Below, one piece after another: positions 25,000 to 34,140 of a DNA stretch of 64,000 nt (the stretch's first letter is position 1; each line of letters opens with the position of its first letter). Position numbers and translations under genes: made by a program. Source of the DNA: Algoriphagus aestuariicola (GTDB lineage: Bacteria > Bacteroidota > Bacteroidia > Cytophagales > Cyclobacteriaceae); contig NZ_JAFKCW010000004.1 in the NCBI RefSeq assembly GCF_017254835.1, forward strand, positions 1-64,000, in the 5' to 3' direction. The notes beneath the pieces were generated by a model that saw only the letters and a list, made by a program, of their open reading frames with translations, did not search any database and was not told the origin of the DNA.

Positions 25000-26100
25000 A
25001 TGAAAGGATTTCGGTTTACACAATATGTACCTCCTCAGGATCCTGAGAAAAACACCTTCGAAAACCTCCTGAATATCTTTTTGCAGTTGGTGACGATGAC
25101 AGGAGGTGATGCGGCCGAGGCACTTAGCTGGCTGAGCAATCTGGATAAGCGCTATGGTCTTACCAATCCAAACTACGGCATCGGTGATTTTATCGAAGAA
25201 CTGAAAAGCAAAGGATATCTCACAGAGGAAAACCAAAAAGGTGAATTCAAGATCACCGGAAAGTCGGAACAGACGATCCGAAAAAACGCACTGGAGGAAA
25301 TCTTCGGGAAACTGAAGCGGGGAAAATCCGGGCAGCACAAGACGACCCACTCCGGCATTGGCGACGAACGCGGAACTGATCGTCGGGCCTTCGAGTTTGG
25401 GGACAATCTGGACCAGATCGCATTAACAGATTCTTTGAGAAATGCCCAAGCAAACCATGGCTTTTCTGGAGATTATCTACTGACTGAGGACGATCTGGAG
25501 GTGATGGAAAATGAGCAAAGGTCTCAGACCTCCACCGTGCTGATGATCGACATTTCACACTCCATGATTCTCTACGGGGAAGACCGGATCACGCCTGCGA
25601 AAAAGGTTGCGATGGCGCTGGCTGAGCTGATCAAGACCCGCTACCCAAAAGACACCTTGGACGTGATTGTCTTCGGTAATGACGCTTGGCAGATTGAAAT
25701 CAAGGATCTGCCTTATCTCCAAGTCGGCCCTTACCATACCAACACGGTTGCTGGACTGGAGCTGGCGATGGACCTGCTGAGAAGGAGAAAGAATCCCAAC
25801 AAGCAGATTTTCATGATCACCGATGGGAAGCCTACCTGCCTGAAAGTCGGAATCAAATACTACAAGAATGCTTTCGGCATTGATAGCAAAATTTTGGGCG
25901 AAACCCTGAAATTGGCTGCCCAATGTAGAAAGCTAAAAATACCGGTGACTACCTTCATGATCGCGTCGGACCCCTATCTGAAGGAATTTGTGAAGGAATT
26001 TACCAAAGTAAATAATGGGAACGCTTACTACAGTAGCCTCAAGGGGCTCGGCGACCTGATTTTTGAAGATTATAGACGAAACCGAACCAAACGTTTTTAA
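25000..26100 (+). CDS. VWA-domain protein
   Basis: A 366-aa cytoplasmic protein with a helical N-terminal half and a von Willebrand A domain from about residue 175. The MIDAS metal site is MIDISHSM (Asp184, Ser186, Ser188 of DxSxS), with Thr in TNTV and Asp in MITDGKPT completing it. It is followed after five bases by a MoxR-type ATPase, the classic pairing in which the ATPase remodels a target bound by the VWA protein. The ATG at 25000 (MKGFRFTQYV) is preferred to an open extension at 24985. The target is unknown. Confidence 0.85.
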   Translation: MKGFRFTQYVPPQDPEKNTFENLLNIFLQLVTMTGGDAAEALSWLSNLDKRYGLTNPNYGIGDFIEELKSKGYLTEENQKGEFKITGKSEQTIRKNALEEIFGKLKRGKSGQHKTTHSGIGDERGTDRRAFEFGDNLDQIALTDSLRNAQANHGFSGDYLLTEDDLEVMENEQRSQTSTVLMIDISHSMILYGEDRITPAKKVAMALAELIKTRYPKDTLDVIVFGNDAWQIEIKDLPYLQVGPYHTNTVAGLELAMDLLRRRKNPNKQIFMITDGKPTCLKVGIKYYKNAFGIDSKILGETLKLAAQCRKLKIPVTTFMIASDPYLKEFVKEFTKVNNGNAYYSSLKGLGDLIFEDYRRNRTKRF

Positions 26101-26105
26101 CCCAC

Positions 26106-27623
26106 ATGGACTACCAAAAACTGAGCGGAAAAGAACTTACCCAAATCAAAACCTTAGGCCAGCTCAAGGCATCTGGTTACCAGCCCAAATCCATCAAAGA
26201 AGAACTTCGAGACAATTTGATCCTAAAAATAAAGAGAAAGGAAAATGTCTTTGAAGGAATCTGGGGCTATGAGGATACGGTCATTCCCGACATAGAGCGG
26301 GCCATTCTTTCCCGGCACAACATCAATCTCCTCGGGCTTCGCGGCCAAGCCAAAACAAGGATTGCCCGGTTGATGACGCAACTCTTAGACGAATATGTCC
26401 CGGTTGTCTATGGATCGGAATTGAACGATGATCCCATGAATCCGCTTTCCTCCTTCGGGAAACGAATGGTGGAGGAGCGGGGCGATGATATGCCGATTTT
26501 CTGGATGCATCGAGACGAGCGCTATACCGAGAAACTGGCCACGCCTGATGTATCCGTAGCCGATCTGATCGGGGATGTGGATCCTATCAAAGCCGCTACC
26601 ATGAGACTGAGCTACAATGACGAGCGGGTGATCCACTACGGTCTCGTGCCCAGATCGAATCGCTGCATTTTTGTGATCAACGAACTTCCAGACTTGCAAG
26701 CAAGAATTCAAGTCGCCTTGTTCAATATCCTGCAGGAAGGGGACATTCAGATTCGCGGCTTCAAGCTCCGACTTCCTTTGGATATCCAATTTGTGTTCAC
26801 TGCAAACCCGGAGGATTACACCAACAGGGGAAGTATTGTGACACCGCTCAAGGACCGAATCGAAAGCCAAATCATCACCCATTATCCTAAATCCATCGCT
26901 ATAGGCCGTCGCATCACTGCCCAGGAAGCCAACCTTGGCGGAAAGCCCGTGGAGAATATCCACGTGCCAGAACTGATGAAAGACCTCATCGAGCAGATCG
27001 CAATCGAAGCCAGAGGCTCCGAGTATGTGGATGAGAAAAGCGGCGTGTCAGCGCGTCTGACCATTTCTGCCTACGAAAACCTCATCTCCGCAGCGGAAAG
27101 AAGACTCTATCTCAATGGTGAAAGTAATACCGTGGTGCGGATCGCAGATTTGATCGGGGTGATTCCCGCTATTACCGGAAAAGTCGAACTGGTATACGAA
27201 GGCGAACAGGAAGGCGCGGGACTAGTTGCCTACAATTTGATTGGGAAGGCGATTCGCACACAATTTGTCAATTATTTCCCCTCGCCGGAGCAAAAGAAAA
27301 AGGACAAAAGCGGCAATCCCTACGTAATCCCGCTGGCTTGGTTTGGAGAGGGACATGAGCTTGACATCCTCGCCTCTCAGCCGGACAAGGTATACAAAAG
27401 CCTCCTTCATTCTGTGCCTGGTCTCGAGGAGGTCGTTACACAGATGGTCAAAAATCTACCCGAAAAGGAGAAAGAGTTCTTTATGGAGTTTGCGCTTCAC
27501 GGGTTGGCAGAATATTCTCAGCTGAGCAAGAAAATGCTGGATACGGGCTTACAGTTTAAGGACCTGTTCAGCTCGATGTTTGACATGGGAGGAGATGAGG
27601 ATCTCGAGGAAGACGATTTGTGA
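26106..27623 (+). CDS. MoxR/magnesium-chelatase-like AAA ATPase
   Basis: A 505-aa AAA protein partner of the VWA gene just upstream. The Walker A region reads GLRGQAKTR (about 77-85), with Ala where the family has Gly, and Walker B reads CIFVINELPDL (187-197), with Asn-Glu for Asp-Glu. Sensor 1 is VFTANPEDYTNRGSIV, followed by PLKDRIESQI. These changes are also known in Bacteroidota and Actinobacteria relatives, so activity may be kept. The C-terminal 150 residues are family-specific and end in an acidic tail (DEDLEEDDL). Probably a chaperone-like complex with the VWA protein. Confidence 0.85.
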   Translation: MDYQKLSGKELTQIKTLGQLKASGYQPKSIKEELRDNLILKIKRKENVFEGIWGYEDTVIPDIERAILSRHNINLLGLRGQAKTRIARLMTQLLDEYVPVVYGSELNDDPMNPLSSFGKRMVEERGDDMPIFWMHRDERYTEKLATPDVSVADLIGDVDPIKAATMRLSYNDERVIHYGLVPRSNRCIFVINELPDLQARIQVALFNILQEGDIQIRGFKLRLPLDIQFVFTANPEDYTNRGSIVTPLKDRIESQIITHYPKSIAIGRRITAQEANLGGKPVENIHVPELMKDLIEQIAIEARGSEYVDEKSGVSARLTISAYENLISAAERRLYLNGESNTVVRIADLIGVIPAITGKVELVYEGEQEGAGLVAYNLIGKAIRTQFVNYFPSPEQKKKDKSGNPYVIPLAWFGEGHELDILASQPDKVYKSLLHSVPGLEEVVTQMVKNLPEKEKEFFMEFALHGLAEYSQLSKKMLDTGLQFKDLFSSMFDMGGDEDLEEDDL

Positions 27624-27627
27624 GTTT

Positions 27628-27706
27628 ATTCACCGCGAAGACGTTGAGAAGGCGGAGATAATCAAAAAATGAATAGGCGTTCTCTGCGACTCTGCGGCAA
27701 TAAAAT
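27628..27706. repeat. intergenic inverted-repeat element (copy 2)
   Basis: Lies between the AAA gene and the convergent DUF1304 gene. The left arm CCGCGAAGACGTTGAGAAGG and the right arm GTTCTCTGCGACTCTGCGG form an imperfect inverted repeat of the same kind as 17731-17817. It probably serves as a terminator or is a degenerate dispersed repeat. Confidence 0.45.
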
Positions 27707-28069
27707 CTACCTCACATGGAGCAGGATCAAGGCGATCAATGCAGGAAGTCCCTGCACTAAAAAGACCTTCTTGGTGGCTGTCAACGCTCCGTAAATTCCG
27801 GCGATGAGTACGCAAGTCAGGAAAAATATTGCGACGTAGAAGGACCAATGGTGATCCTCGATCAGCAGGGACCAAACCAGACCCGCCGCCAAAAAGCCGT
27901 TGTAAAGCCCCTGATTGGCGGCGAGGATTTTCGTTTTGGGGAAAACCTCTGGCGGGATCTGCTTGAAAGTCTTTCGCCCGATGGTGTCCCAGGCGAACAT
28001 TTCGAAGTACAAAAAATACAGATGGAGAGCGGCTATGGCTGCAATCAGGATGTCGGCGAGGAGTTGCAT
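27707..28069 (-). CDS. DUF1304 membrane protein
   Basis: A 120-aa inner-membrane protein with four membrane segments. The MFAWDTIGRKTF block and AANQGLYNGFLAAGLVW match the DUF1304 family. Function unknown. The ATG at 28069 (MQLLADILIAA) is chosen over an open extension to 28123, as the family starts at the first membrane helix. Convergent with the AAA gene. Confidence 0.85.
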   Translation of the reverse strand: MQLLADILIAAIAALHLYFLYFEMFAWDTIGRKTFKQIPPEVFPKTKILAANQGLYNGFLAAGLVWSLLIEDHHWSFYVAIFFLTCVLIAGIYGALTATKKVFLVQGLPALIALILLHVR

Positions 28070-28102
28070 GTTTTTATTTGGAAGATAGCGAAAAAGGCCA
28101 TT

Positions 28103-28155
28103 AGTCCACAGACGACAGACCACCGCTGAAACCGCCGACCGGGGTGCTGTGGACT
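28103..28155. repeat. short perfect inverted repeat in an intergenic region
   Basis: AGTCCACAG (28103-28111) and CTGTGGACT (28147-28155) can pair around a C/G-rich loop. It lies between divergent genes, just upstream of the rRNA methyltransferase start. It could be a 5' leader hairpin or a small palindromic repeat. Confidence 0.4.
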
Positions 28156-28196
28156 GTTGGCAGTCGTCCGTCGACCGAAAAAGCTATCTTTGCGCC

Positions 28197-29573
28197 ATGC
28201 CAGACATCCAGCTTCCTCCGGCCTTTGAGTCCCAGATGCTCAAGCTACTCGGCGATGCCGAATTTGAGCAGTTCAAAAACGCGATCGATCAGCCCTCCCG
28301 TACTTCCATCCGACTCAATCCCGCCAAGCCTTTCTCTCTAGCCTGGTCCAAAACGCCCATTCCTTGGTCAAAGGAAGGGTATTTTTTAGAGGAAAGACCC
28401 AGCTTCACGCTTGATCCAGCCATCCATGCCGGAGCCTACTATGTCCAGGAGGCTTCTTCCATGTTTATCGAGCACATTCTCAATTCACTCGAGGTTCCCA
28501 AAGGACTTTTCTTGGATCTTTCTGCAGCTCCGGGAGGAAAAAGTACGCTTCTTTCCAGCTATTTAGGTACAGACGGACTTTTGGTTGCCAATGAAGTGAT
28601 CCAAGCCAGAGCCCAGATTCTGAAGGAAAACCTCATCAAATGGGGGCTTGGAAATGCCGTGGTCACCAACAACGATCCGGATCATTTTGAACCCTTGGAA
28701 GGATTTTTTGACTTGGTGCTGGTGGATGCGCCCTGCTCGGGTGAGGGGATGTTTCGTAAGGATCCTCAGGCCCGGGAAGAATGGTCGCCAGACAATGTCC
28801 AACTTTGCTCCGCCCGCCAAAAGCGCATCATGGACAAAGCCGGCACCCTAGTCAAGGGTGGTGGTTATCTGATCTACTCTACCTGTACTTTTAACGAAGC
28901 TGAAAACGAGGACATGATCCGTTTCCTCACCGAGGAATTTGCCTTTGAGCCCGTGAGGATTCAGTTAGAAGGGGATTGGAATATCGTCGAAAGCTCTGTG
29001 GAGACCGACGACGGTATGTTCTACGGTTACCGTTTTTTCCCGCATCGGGTGCAGGGAGAGGGATTTTTCATTACTGTATTGAAAAGACCCGACTCGGTCT
29101 CCAGCCAAGAGCCGGGGAAGATCAAAGATTTTAAGCATCCGGTGCTCAAGGGAGTTTCGGAAAAGGAGTCAGAGCAGCTTGATCAAGAACTCGTCTTTGA
29201 CGGAACAGGGAAGTACTATACGCTTAATGACTCTTATTTCCGAATCCAGCGGGCGTTTTTTCGACACTTCGAGAAGCTCAGTCAGGTGCTCAGTCTGCGT
29301 TATTTTGGCGTAGAGCTTGGGAAAAAGCAAAAGCAGGACTGGATTCCCTCCCATGAATGGGCACTTTCACTTTTGCCCAAAAACCAATTCCCGAGCCATG
29401 AACTCAGCCTCGAACAGGCCTTGGAGTTCCTTCGGAAAAATGATTTCGAACTGGAAAATCTACCCACTGGCTGGGTGTTGATGACGTACCAAAACCTGCC
29501 TTTAGGTTGGGTGAAAAATCTGGGCAATCGCGTCAACAACTATTATCCGAAGGAGTGGCGGATTAGGATGTAA
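28197..29573 (+). CDS. rsmF: RsmF/NOL1-type rRNA m5C methyltransferase
   Basis: A 458-aa SAM-dependent RNA cytosine-C5 methyltransferase. SAM motif LFLDLSAAPGGKSTLL; catalytic cysteines in VDAPCSGEGMFRKD (motif IV) and YSTCTFNEAENE (motif VI). The first 100 residues include the PSRTSIRLNP block, and the C-terminal part contains a PUA-like region ending in LPLGWVKNLGNRVNNYYPKEWRI, typical of the RsmF subgroup acting on 16S rRNA. The ATG at 28197 fits the family; the frame is open further upstream. Symbol by similarity only. Confidence 0.88.
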   Translation: MPDIQLPPAFESQMLKLLGDAEFEQFKNAIDQPSRTSIRLNPAKPFSLAWSKTPIPWSKEGYFLEERPSFTLDPAIHAGAYYVQEASSMFIEHILNSLEVPKGLFLDLSAAPGGKSTLLSSYLGTDGLLVANEVIQARAQILKENLIKWGLGNAVVTNNDPDHFEPLEGFFDLVLVDAPCSGEGMFRKDPQAREEWSPDNVQLCSARQKRIMDKAGTLVKGGGYLIYSTCTFNEAENEDMIRFLTEEFAFEPVRIQLEGDWNIVESSVETDDGMFYGYRFFPHRVQGEGFFITVLKRPDSVSSQEPGKIKDFKHPVLKGVSEKESEQLDQELVFDGTGKYYTLNDSYFRIQRAFFRHFEKLSQVLSLRYFGVELGKKQKQDWIPSHEWALSLLPKNQFPSHELSLEQALEFLRKNDFELENLPTGWVLMTYQNLPLGWVKNLGNRVNNYYPKEWRIRM

Positions 29574-29627
29574 TCCATTATCAATTTCTGCAAACTTGCC
29601 AGTAATCGAATTTACCTCTTCACAGGG

Positions 29628-29784
29628 GCTGGAAGACCGATGACGGAAGACCGAAGTTTCGGCAATCCCAGCATTAATCGTTTTTTGTGTTAGGTACGGT
29701 CATGTACCGGCGTGAAAGCTAATATTCTTATCAATTAAAAATCTGAATGAGGATACTTCCGTCTTCGGTCTCCCCTCTTCCAGC
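29628..29784. repeat. intergenic inverted repeat between convergent genes
   Basis: The left arm (29628-29656, starting GCTGGAAGACCGATGACGG) and the right arm (29756-29784, ending CTCTTCCAGC) are imperfect inverted copies enclosing about 100 bp of AT-rich DNA without a gene. This looks like a small MITE-like or palindromic repeat element. Confidence 0.45.
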
Positions 29785-29786
29785 TT

Positions 29787-30992
29787 TTACTCCTTCACAA
29801 ACTCAAACCTCGCCCACTGCTTTCGATGCCTCAATTCATTTCCTACGTTCAAGAATGGAGGCAGGTAAACCAGTTTTTCCAGCCGGATTTCATGGATGCC
29901 TGAAGAGAGGTGGCCAATGGGAATCTGTCCAAACAGGGCCTTTTGTCCGGTGTGGCCGGCGGTTACCTTTACCCATTTCTCTGCTTCCACCAGGGAGTCA
30001 TTGAGATAGATTTGGTATTGGTCGATGAGCGATTCCACCTTTTTCCATTGGATCGTGTCAGACTGTAGGAGCTCGTTCATGTTTGGGATGGAGTTCTCCT
30101 CCCGCTCATACCGCGCCAGATACAAATCCATCACCTCGCCGCTTATTTTCTTGTTCGGAGTCCACATCCGCGCAAAACGTTTTTTCCCGGAATTGAATTC
30201 CTCAAAGTAGCCCCTATCGTCTGGCCATGCATAGTGAGAATCAGAAGTGTTGACGCTGGCTTGGTAAGAGGAGAATCCCTCGATATCCTGTGCAATAAAT
30301 GGTGATGCCAGCACGATCAAGCCAACAGAAAACACGACAAAAAACCATCTTCCCAGGTTGCTTTGGTAGATGGCCCCGACCGTGCCACTCATGCTTTTGC
30401 CCACCATGTTTTTGATTTTGAACCTCTCCCCGGCAAAAGAGCCAACAGCAAATACAAGCATCGACAAAATGAAGACGATATAGACCACCTGAAAGTCAAG
30501 GTTGAAAACCAGGTAAATGCCAATCAGAACAAGGAGGTACAGCGTGATCGAAAAAATGGGGATGACGACGCCAATCGGTGCACCATAGAGCATGCTGCAC
30601 CATTGTTCCAGCTTCAGGAGATAGTATTGTGGGGGACGGTAATCTACCGATTGGGAGTATTTGAATAGCTTTTCTTTCACAATACCATTGGGAAAAGCAT
30701 AGGTGATGCCCAGCATTCCCGCCCAGACAAAGCGCATCACCAAGTGGCTGACCAGAAAGATCTTGAAAACCGAAATGATCACGGAAAAATAAACCAGGAT
30801 CAGCTGTGCCGGAATCTGCTCCAAGCCATAGTCCTGAATCAGGATGATGGAAATGTCAAACAATCGGGAGGGAATCACAAAAAGTACCGCTAGGGATATA
30901 CCCGATATGATCACCTCGGGCTCCCAGCTGTTTTTCTGCAAGTTTTCCAGCCAGGTCATGTCCTGCTGTTTTTTGATTGGGGATTCTTCCAT
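29787..30992 (-). CDS. 401-aa membrane protein
   Basis: A protein with about five membrane segments in the first 235 residues (near 28-46, 66-88, 140-160, 166-186 and 214-232) and a soluble C-terminal domain of about 165 residues, probably periplasmic. No family is recognised. It starts 16 bases after the DmpA-like peptidase gene on the same strand, so the two form an operon. No link in function is evident. Confidence 0.75.
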   Translation of the reverse strand: MEESPIKKQQDMTWLENLQKNSWEPEVIISGISLAVLFVIPSRLFDISIILIQDYGLEQIPAQLILVYFSVIISVFKIFLVSHLVMRFVWAGMLGITYAFPNGIVKEKLFKYSQSVDYRPPQYYLLKLEQWCSMLYGAPIGVVIPIFSITLYLLVLIGIYLVFNLDFQVVYIVFILSMLVFAVGSFAGERFKIKNMVGKSMSGTVGAIYQSNLGRWFFVVFSVGLIVLASPFIAQDIEGFSSYQASVNTSDSHYAWPDDRGYFEEFNSGKKRFARMWTPNKKISGEVMDLYLARYEREENSIPNMNELLQSDTIQWKKVESLIDQYQIYLNDSLVEAEKWVKVTAGHTGQKALFGQIPIGHLSSGIHEIRLEKLVYLPPFLNVGNELRHRKQWARFEFVKE

Positions 30993-31008
30993 GGAAAATT
31001 TGAATAAG

Positions 31009-32127
31009 CTATTTACTGCCTTTGATCCACTCGAACACCTGCTGCTTGGGAAGTGCTTCGATGCGGTGGCCGTCTTTGCCGGTCATGGTTTCCGCTGCAA
31101 AGAGCGAATTGACGATGGCCTCTTCGGTTGCCTCGATCACCGCGAGGAAAAGTGCCGTCATGTCGTCGTTGGCCAAAAATTCAGCGTTAAGGAGTTTTTG
31201 GGATGGATTGGAGTAAGGGATTCGAAGCTTTTCGTTTGTGGAAAAAGCAATTACATAGTCCCCCGATCCATTGGAGGCGATGCCTCCCGTCTTGGCTAAG
31301 CCCATCATCGCCCGCTGTGCCATACGCTCTAGGTTTCGCTCCAGCACGGGCGCGTCCGTGGCGACGACGATCATGCAGCTGCCATCGGATTTTTCCAGAG
31401 CGTCTTTAAATGGATATCGGCCTAGTTTCTCTCCGACGGGAACACCTGAAATCTGGAGATTGCCTCCAAAATTGGTCTGTACCAACACGCCCACGGTGTA
31501 GCCGCCAAGCGGTTCGGGCAGTTTGCGGGATGCGGTTCCGATACCTCCTTTCCAGCCAAAACAAACCGTGCCCGTGCCCGCGCCCACATTTCCTTCCAAA
31601 ACAGGACCGGATTTGGCCGAGGAGATGGCTTGTATGACTTCATCCGAAGAAATGTGCATCCCCCGGATGTCATTCAGATAGCCGTCGTTGGTCTCGCCGA
31701 CCAGGGCATTGGCTGATTGGACGTTTTCATTTCCTGGCTGTGCCAAAGAATAACGGACTGCACCCTCGATTCCGGCTGCGACGCTAAGCGTGTTGGTGAG
31801 GATGATTGGGGATTCGATTGTTCCCAATTCCTGCACTTGGGTCACCCCAGCCAACTTGCCAAAACCGTTGCCAACGAAGATAGCGCCGGGTACTTTCTCT
31901 TGGAAAAGGTTGCCTTCATGAGGAAGGATGGCCGTAACACCGGTGCGGATGTTGTCTCCTTCGACTTTGGTAAGATGACCGACTTTCAGTCCTGCCACAT
32001 CGGTGATAGCGTTGAGGGGACCCGTGGGCAGCACGCCAAACGGTAGGCCTAGCTCTCTTGGCCGGGTTTGGGCGAATGAAAGACTGATGGGAAAAAGGAG
32101 TAAAAGCAGGAGATAAGGCCGCCCCAT
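31009..32127 (-). CDS. DmpA-family (P1) aminopeptidase, exported
   Basis: A 372-aa Ntn-type serine hydrolase of the DmpA/BapA family, which removes D-amino or beta-amino residues from peptides. Signal peptide MGRPYLLLLLLFPISLSFAQ sends it to the periplasm. Family blocks are ITDVAGLKVGH, NVGAGTGTVCFGWKGGIGTASR and GYTVGVLVQTNFG. The self-cleavage site is Gly249-Ser250 in SDGSCMIVVATDAP, which frees the catalytic N-terminal Ser250 of the beta chain. The ATG at 32127 is used; an earlier start at 32157 would block the signal peptide. Confidence 0.9.
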   Translation of the reverse strand: MGRPYLLLLLLFPISLSFAQTRPRELGLPFGVLPTGPLNAITDVAGLKVGHLTKVEGDNIRTGVTAILPHEGNLFQEKVPGAIFVGNGFGKLAGVTQVQELGTIESPIILTNTLSVAAGIEGAVRYSLAQPGNENVQSANALVGETNDGYLNDIRGMHISSDEVIQAISSAKSGPVLEGNVGAGTGTVCFGWKGGIGTASRKLPEPLGGYTVGVLVQTNFGGNLQISGVPVGEKLGRYPFKDALEKSDGSCMIVVATDAPVLERNLERMAQRAMMGLAKTGGIASNGSGDYVIAFSTNEKLRIPYSNPSQKLLNAEFLANDDMTALFLAVIEATEEAIVNSLFAAETMTGKDGHRIEALPKQQVFEWIKGSK

Positions 32128-32257
32128 TTTATTTTTTGGAGAACATTGAAAAAACATCGTGCAAAACTTAGGATCATCTAGCTTGTCAATAGCTGAGCCA
32201 GCCAGTTTTTAAAGCTAGCAATTTTGTCAAAAATATCGGGCGTATGGCTCATGGCGA

Positions 32258-32286
32258 ATTTCTTGGGGGACTTTTCCCCAAGAAAT
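32258..32286. repeat. perfect 11-bp inverted repeat (hairpin)
   Basis: ATTTCTTGGGG (32258-32268) pairs perfectly with CCCCAAGAAAT (32276-32286) around a seven-base loop. It lies about 70 bp before the DUF202 gene, between divergent genes, and lacks a T tract, so it may be a 5' leader structure or a protein-binding palindrome rather than a terminator. Confidence 0.5.
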
Positions 32287-32353
32287 CAATCTGGAAGACC
32301 CCTCTCAAACCTTGGCTTATTTTGGGAATTTTGAGTAAAATCACCAGAGAAAA

Positions 32354-32782
32354 ATGGTCGTAATGGAAGAGCTTCTGAATGATGAGGATTTGGAAAAATC
32401 CCAAAAGAAAAAAGCAAGGAAACTGATCCAACTGGAGAGAACGCGGACTGCCTTTGAGCGACTTCAGCTTGCTTGGGTACGTACCGCGATGACTTTTCTG
32501 GGAATCGGCATCGCGATCTATGAATTTTTCTATCGACGTATGGAGTCGGGTCAAAAGCCTCTTTTTGAATCCTTTACCGGGCAGGAGCTCGCCTTGACGC
32601 TGTATTGCATCGCGATGCTCGTCTTAGTTCTTTCTCTTCGCCAGCACCGCGTCAGCATGGCCAAACTAAAAGAGAGCTTCCCTCAAAGCCGTTATTCTGT
32701 CGCCGCGCTTTTGTCAATGATTCTCCTTTCCCTTTGCATCTTCATGGCGGCATTGCTGGTCTCTCGATCCTTTGTTTTCTGA
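32354..32782 (+). CDS. DUF202/YidH-family membrane protein
   Basis: A 142-aa inner-membrane protein with a charged N-terminal helix and three membrane segments. RTRTAFERLQLAWVRTAMTFLGIGIAIYEF (given here only by its ends, RTRTAFER and GIAIYEFF, about residues 29-58) is the DUF202 signature. Function unknown. The stop codon abuts the stop codon of the convergent phosphodiesterase gene with no base between. A start at the second ATG (32363) is equally possible. Confidence 0.85.
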   Translation: MVVMEELLNDEDLEKSQKKKARKLIQLERTRTAFERLQLAWVRTAMTFLGIGIAIYEFFYRRMESGQKPLFESFTGQELALTLYCIAMLVLVLSLRQHRVSMAKLKESFPQSRYSVAALLSMILLSLCIFMAALLVSRSFVF

Positions 32783-34009
32783 CTATTTGGCGACAATCCA
32801 ATAGTTCAAATATCCGCTGGGTGTCTCCAAGACGATTTTGTAAAAGTCTGATGTTATCCCCTTACTGGGAATCGTTGCGTTCCCTTGGTCTAGTTGTACT
32901 TCACCCATCAGCCAATAGTTGTCCAAGCCACCTGTTTGGAAGTGGTTGGTCGTGCTGACCCAGACTCTAGCGGTTTTTCCTGATGAATATGGCTTCCACG
33001 CCAACTTGAAGTTCCCGTCAACCAATTCGGCCTTCAGATCTGTGGCTTCGATAGACCCGACAAACGGGCTACCGTCCAATTCCATGGCTATCCTTTTGGG
33101 CAGCTCCAGTCCTAAATGGCGGGCGATGCTCGGAAAGATATCCACCATCTCCGCGGACGCGCCGAAGTGGGAATTCAGATGTTGTGCGTTGGTGGCGATC
33201 CATATTGTGCGTTCCCGTTCGCTGTGACCGCCGTGCCCGAATCCATCGGCGGTGCGGCCATGATCCGTCGTGATGACGATCAGCCAGTCTTCGTCAAAAT
33301 TCTTTTCCCGATATTGGATGGCCTCCCAAACTCGCCCGATTTGGGTGTCAGCCTTTTGCACCCCGTCCACCATCTGGGGACTATTGCCAAAGGTGTGGCC
33401 CATGTCGTCAGAGTATTCGAGATACATCCACGATAGGTCTGGGGCTTTCTCGCGAATATAGCGGGCAGCCTCTTTGGATACCGTTTCGTCGATTTGATGA
33501 ATGTGGGATCGGTCTTTTTGATGGGGAAAACTCAAGGTGTCCAGCTCAAATCCATCAAAATAGTAGTCAAAGGCAAAATTGCCGGTCTGGGGTAGGTTGT
33601 CGCCCACAAGTTTGGTTCGGTTGTCCAGCCAAGTGGAAAATATAGCAGTCTGCCGTGATGGTTTAGCTTCCTTGAAAGCGCGGAAGATCGTCCAATAGTG
33701 ATAGTTTGGATCTTCGATACCGTTTCCCCAGACGTTGTGTTTGTTAGCCCAAACACCCGTCAGCAGAGAGTTGTAGCCCACTGCGGAGATCGTGGGGGTC
33801 TGGCTGTAGGTGCCGACGTCCCCACCCATCAGGGCCTTGGTAAATCCTCCGATTTTGCTGATCTGATCAATGTTGGGAGTAGGGACAGTATCCACCACAT
33901 CGGCAGGAATGCCGTCTACGATGATGAAGAGCGCTTTTTTGGTTATTTGTTGAGCGATTGCAGGGATCATGAGGAACCCTAATGCAAAGGCGAGTACTAT
34001 TTTTTTCAT
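32783..34009 (-). CDS. secreted alkaline-phosphatase-superfamily phosphodiesterase
   Basis: A 408-aa nucleotide pyrophosphatase/phosphodiesterase-like enzyme with signal peptide MKKIVLAFALGFLMIPAIAQ. Metal ligands and nucleophile are visible: IIVDGIPAD, TYSQTPTISAVGYNSLLTG (Thr or Ser nucleophile), YSDDMGHTFG and TTDHGRTADGFGHGGH. The C-terminal 90 residues form an extra beta domain. It hydrolyses phosphate mono- or diesters; the substrate is unknown. It lies downstream of susC-susD on the same strand, so it is probably part of that locus. The ATG at 34009 gives the signal peptide. Confidence 0.88.
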   Translation of the reverse strand: MKKIVLAFALGFLMIPAIAQQITKKALFIIVDGIPADVVDTVPTPNIDQISKIGGFTKALMGGDVGTYSQTPTISAVGYNSLLTGVWANKHNVWGNGIEDPNYHYWTIFRAFKEAKPSRQTAIFSTWLDNRTKLVGDNLPQTGNFAFDYYFDGFELDTLSFPHQKDRSHIHQIDETVSKEAARYIREKAPDLSWMYLEYSDDMGHTFGNSPQMVDGVQKADTQIGRVWEAIQYREKNFDEDWLIVITTDHGRTADGFGHGGHSERERTIWIATNAQHLNSHFGASAEMVDIFPSIARHLGLELPKRIAMELDGSPFVGSIEATDLKAELVDGNFKLAWKPYSSGKTARVWVSTTNHFQTGGLDNYWLMGEVQLDQGNATIPSKGITSDFYKIVLETPSGYLNYWIVAK

Positions 34010-34086
34010 CTTGAATAAAAAAGACAAACGCCGATAGAATGGCGATTGGGTCTCGGTATGTTTTATTGGTCAATCTAGTAAATGAA

Positions 34087-34122
34087 AGCCAGCGATCTGA
34101 TGTAGTCCCGAGATCGCTGGCT
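34087..34122. terminator. strong hairpin between susD and the phosphodiesterase gene
   Basis: A perfect 12-bp stem, AGCCAGCGATCT (34087-34098) with AGATCGCTGGCT (34111-34122). The T tract is weak on the minus strand, so it may be a partial terminator or an RNA-stabilising 3' structure that lowers expression of the downstream gene relative to susCD. Confidence 0.6.
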
Positions 34123-34140
34123 CGAATTTAGGTCACTTGT

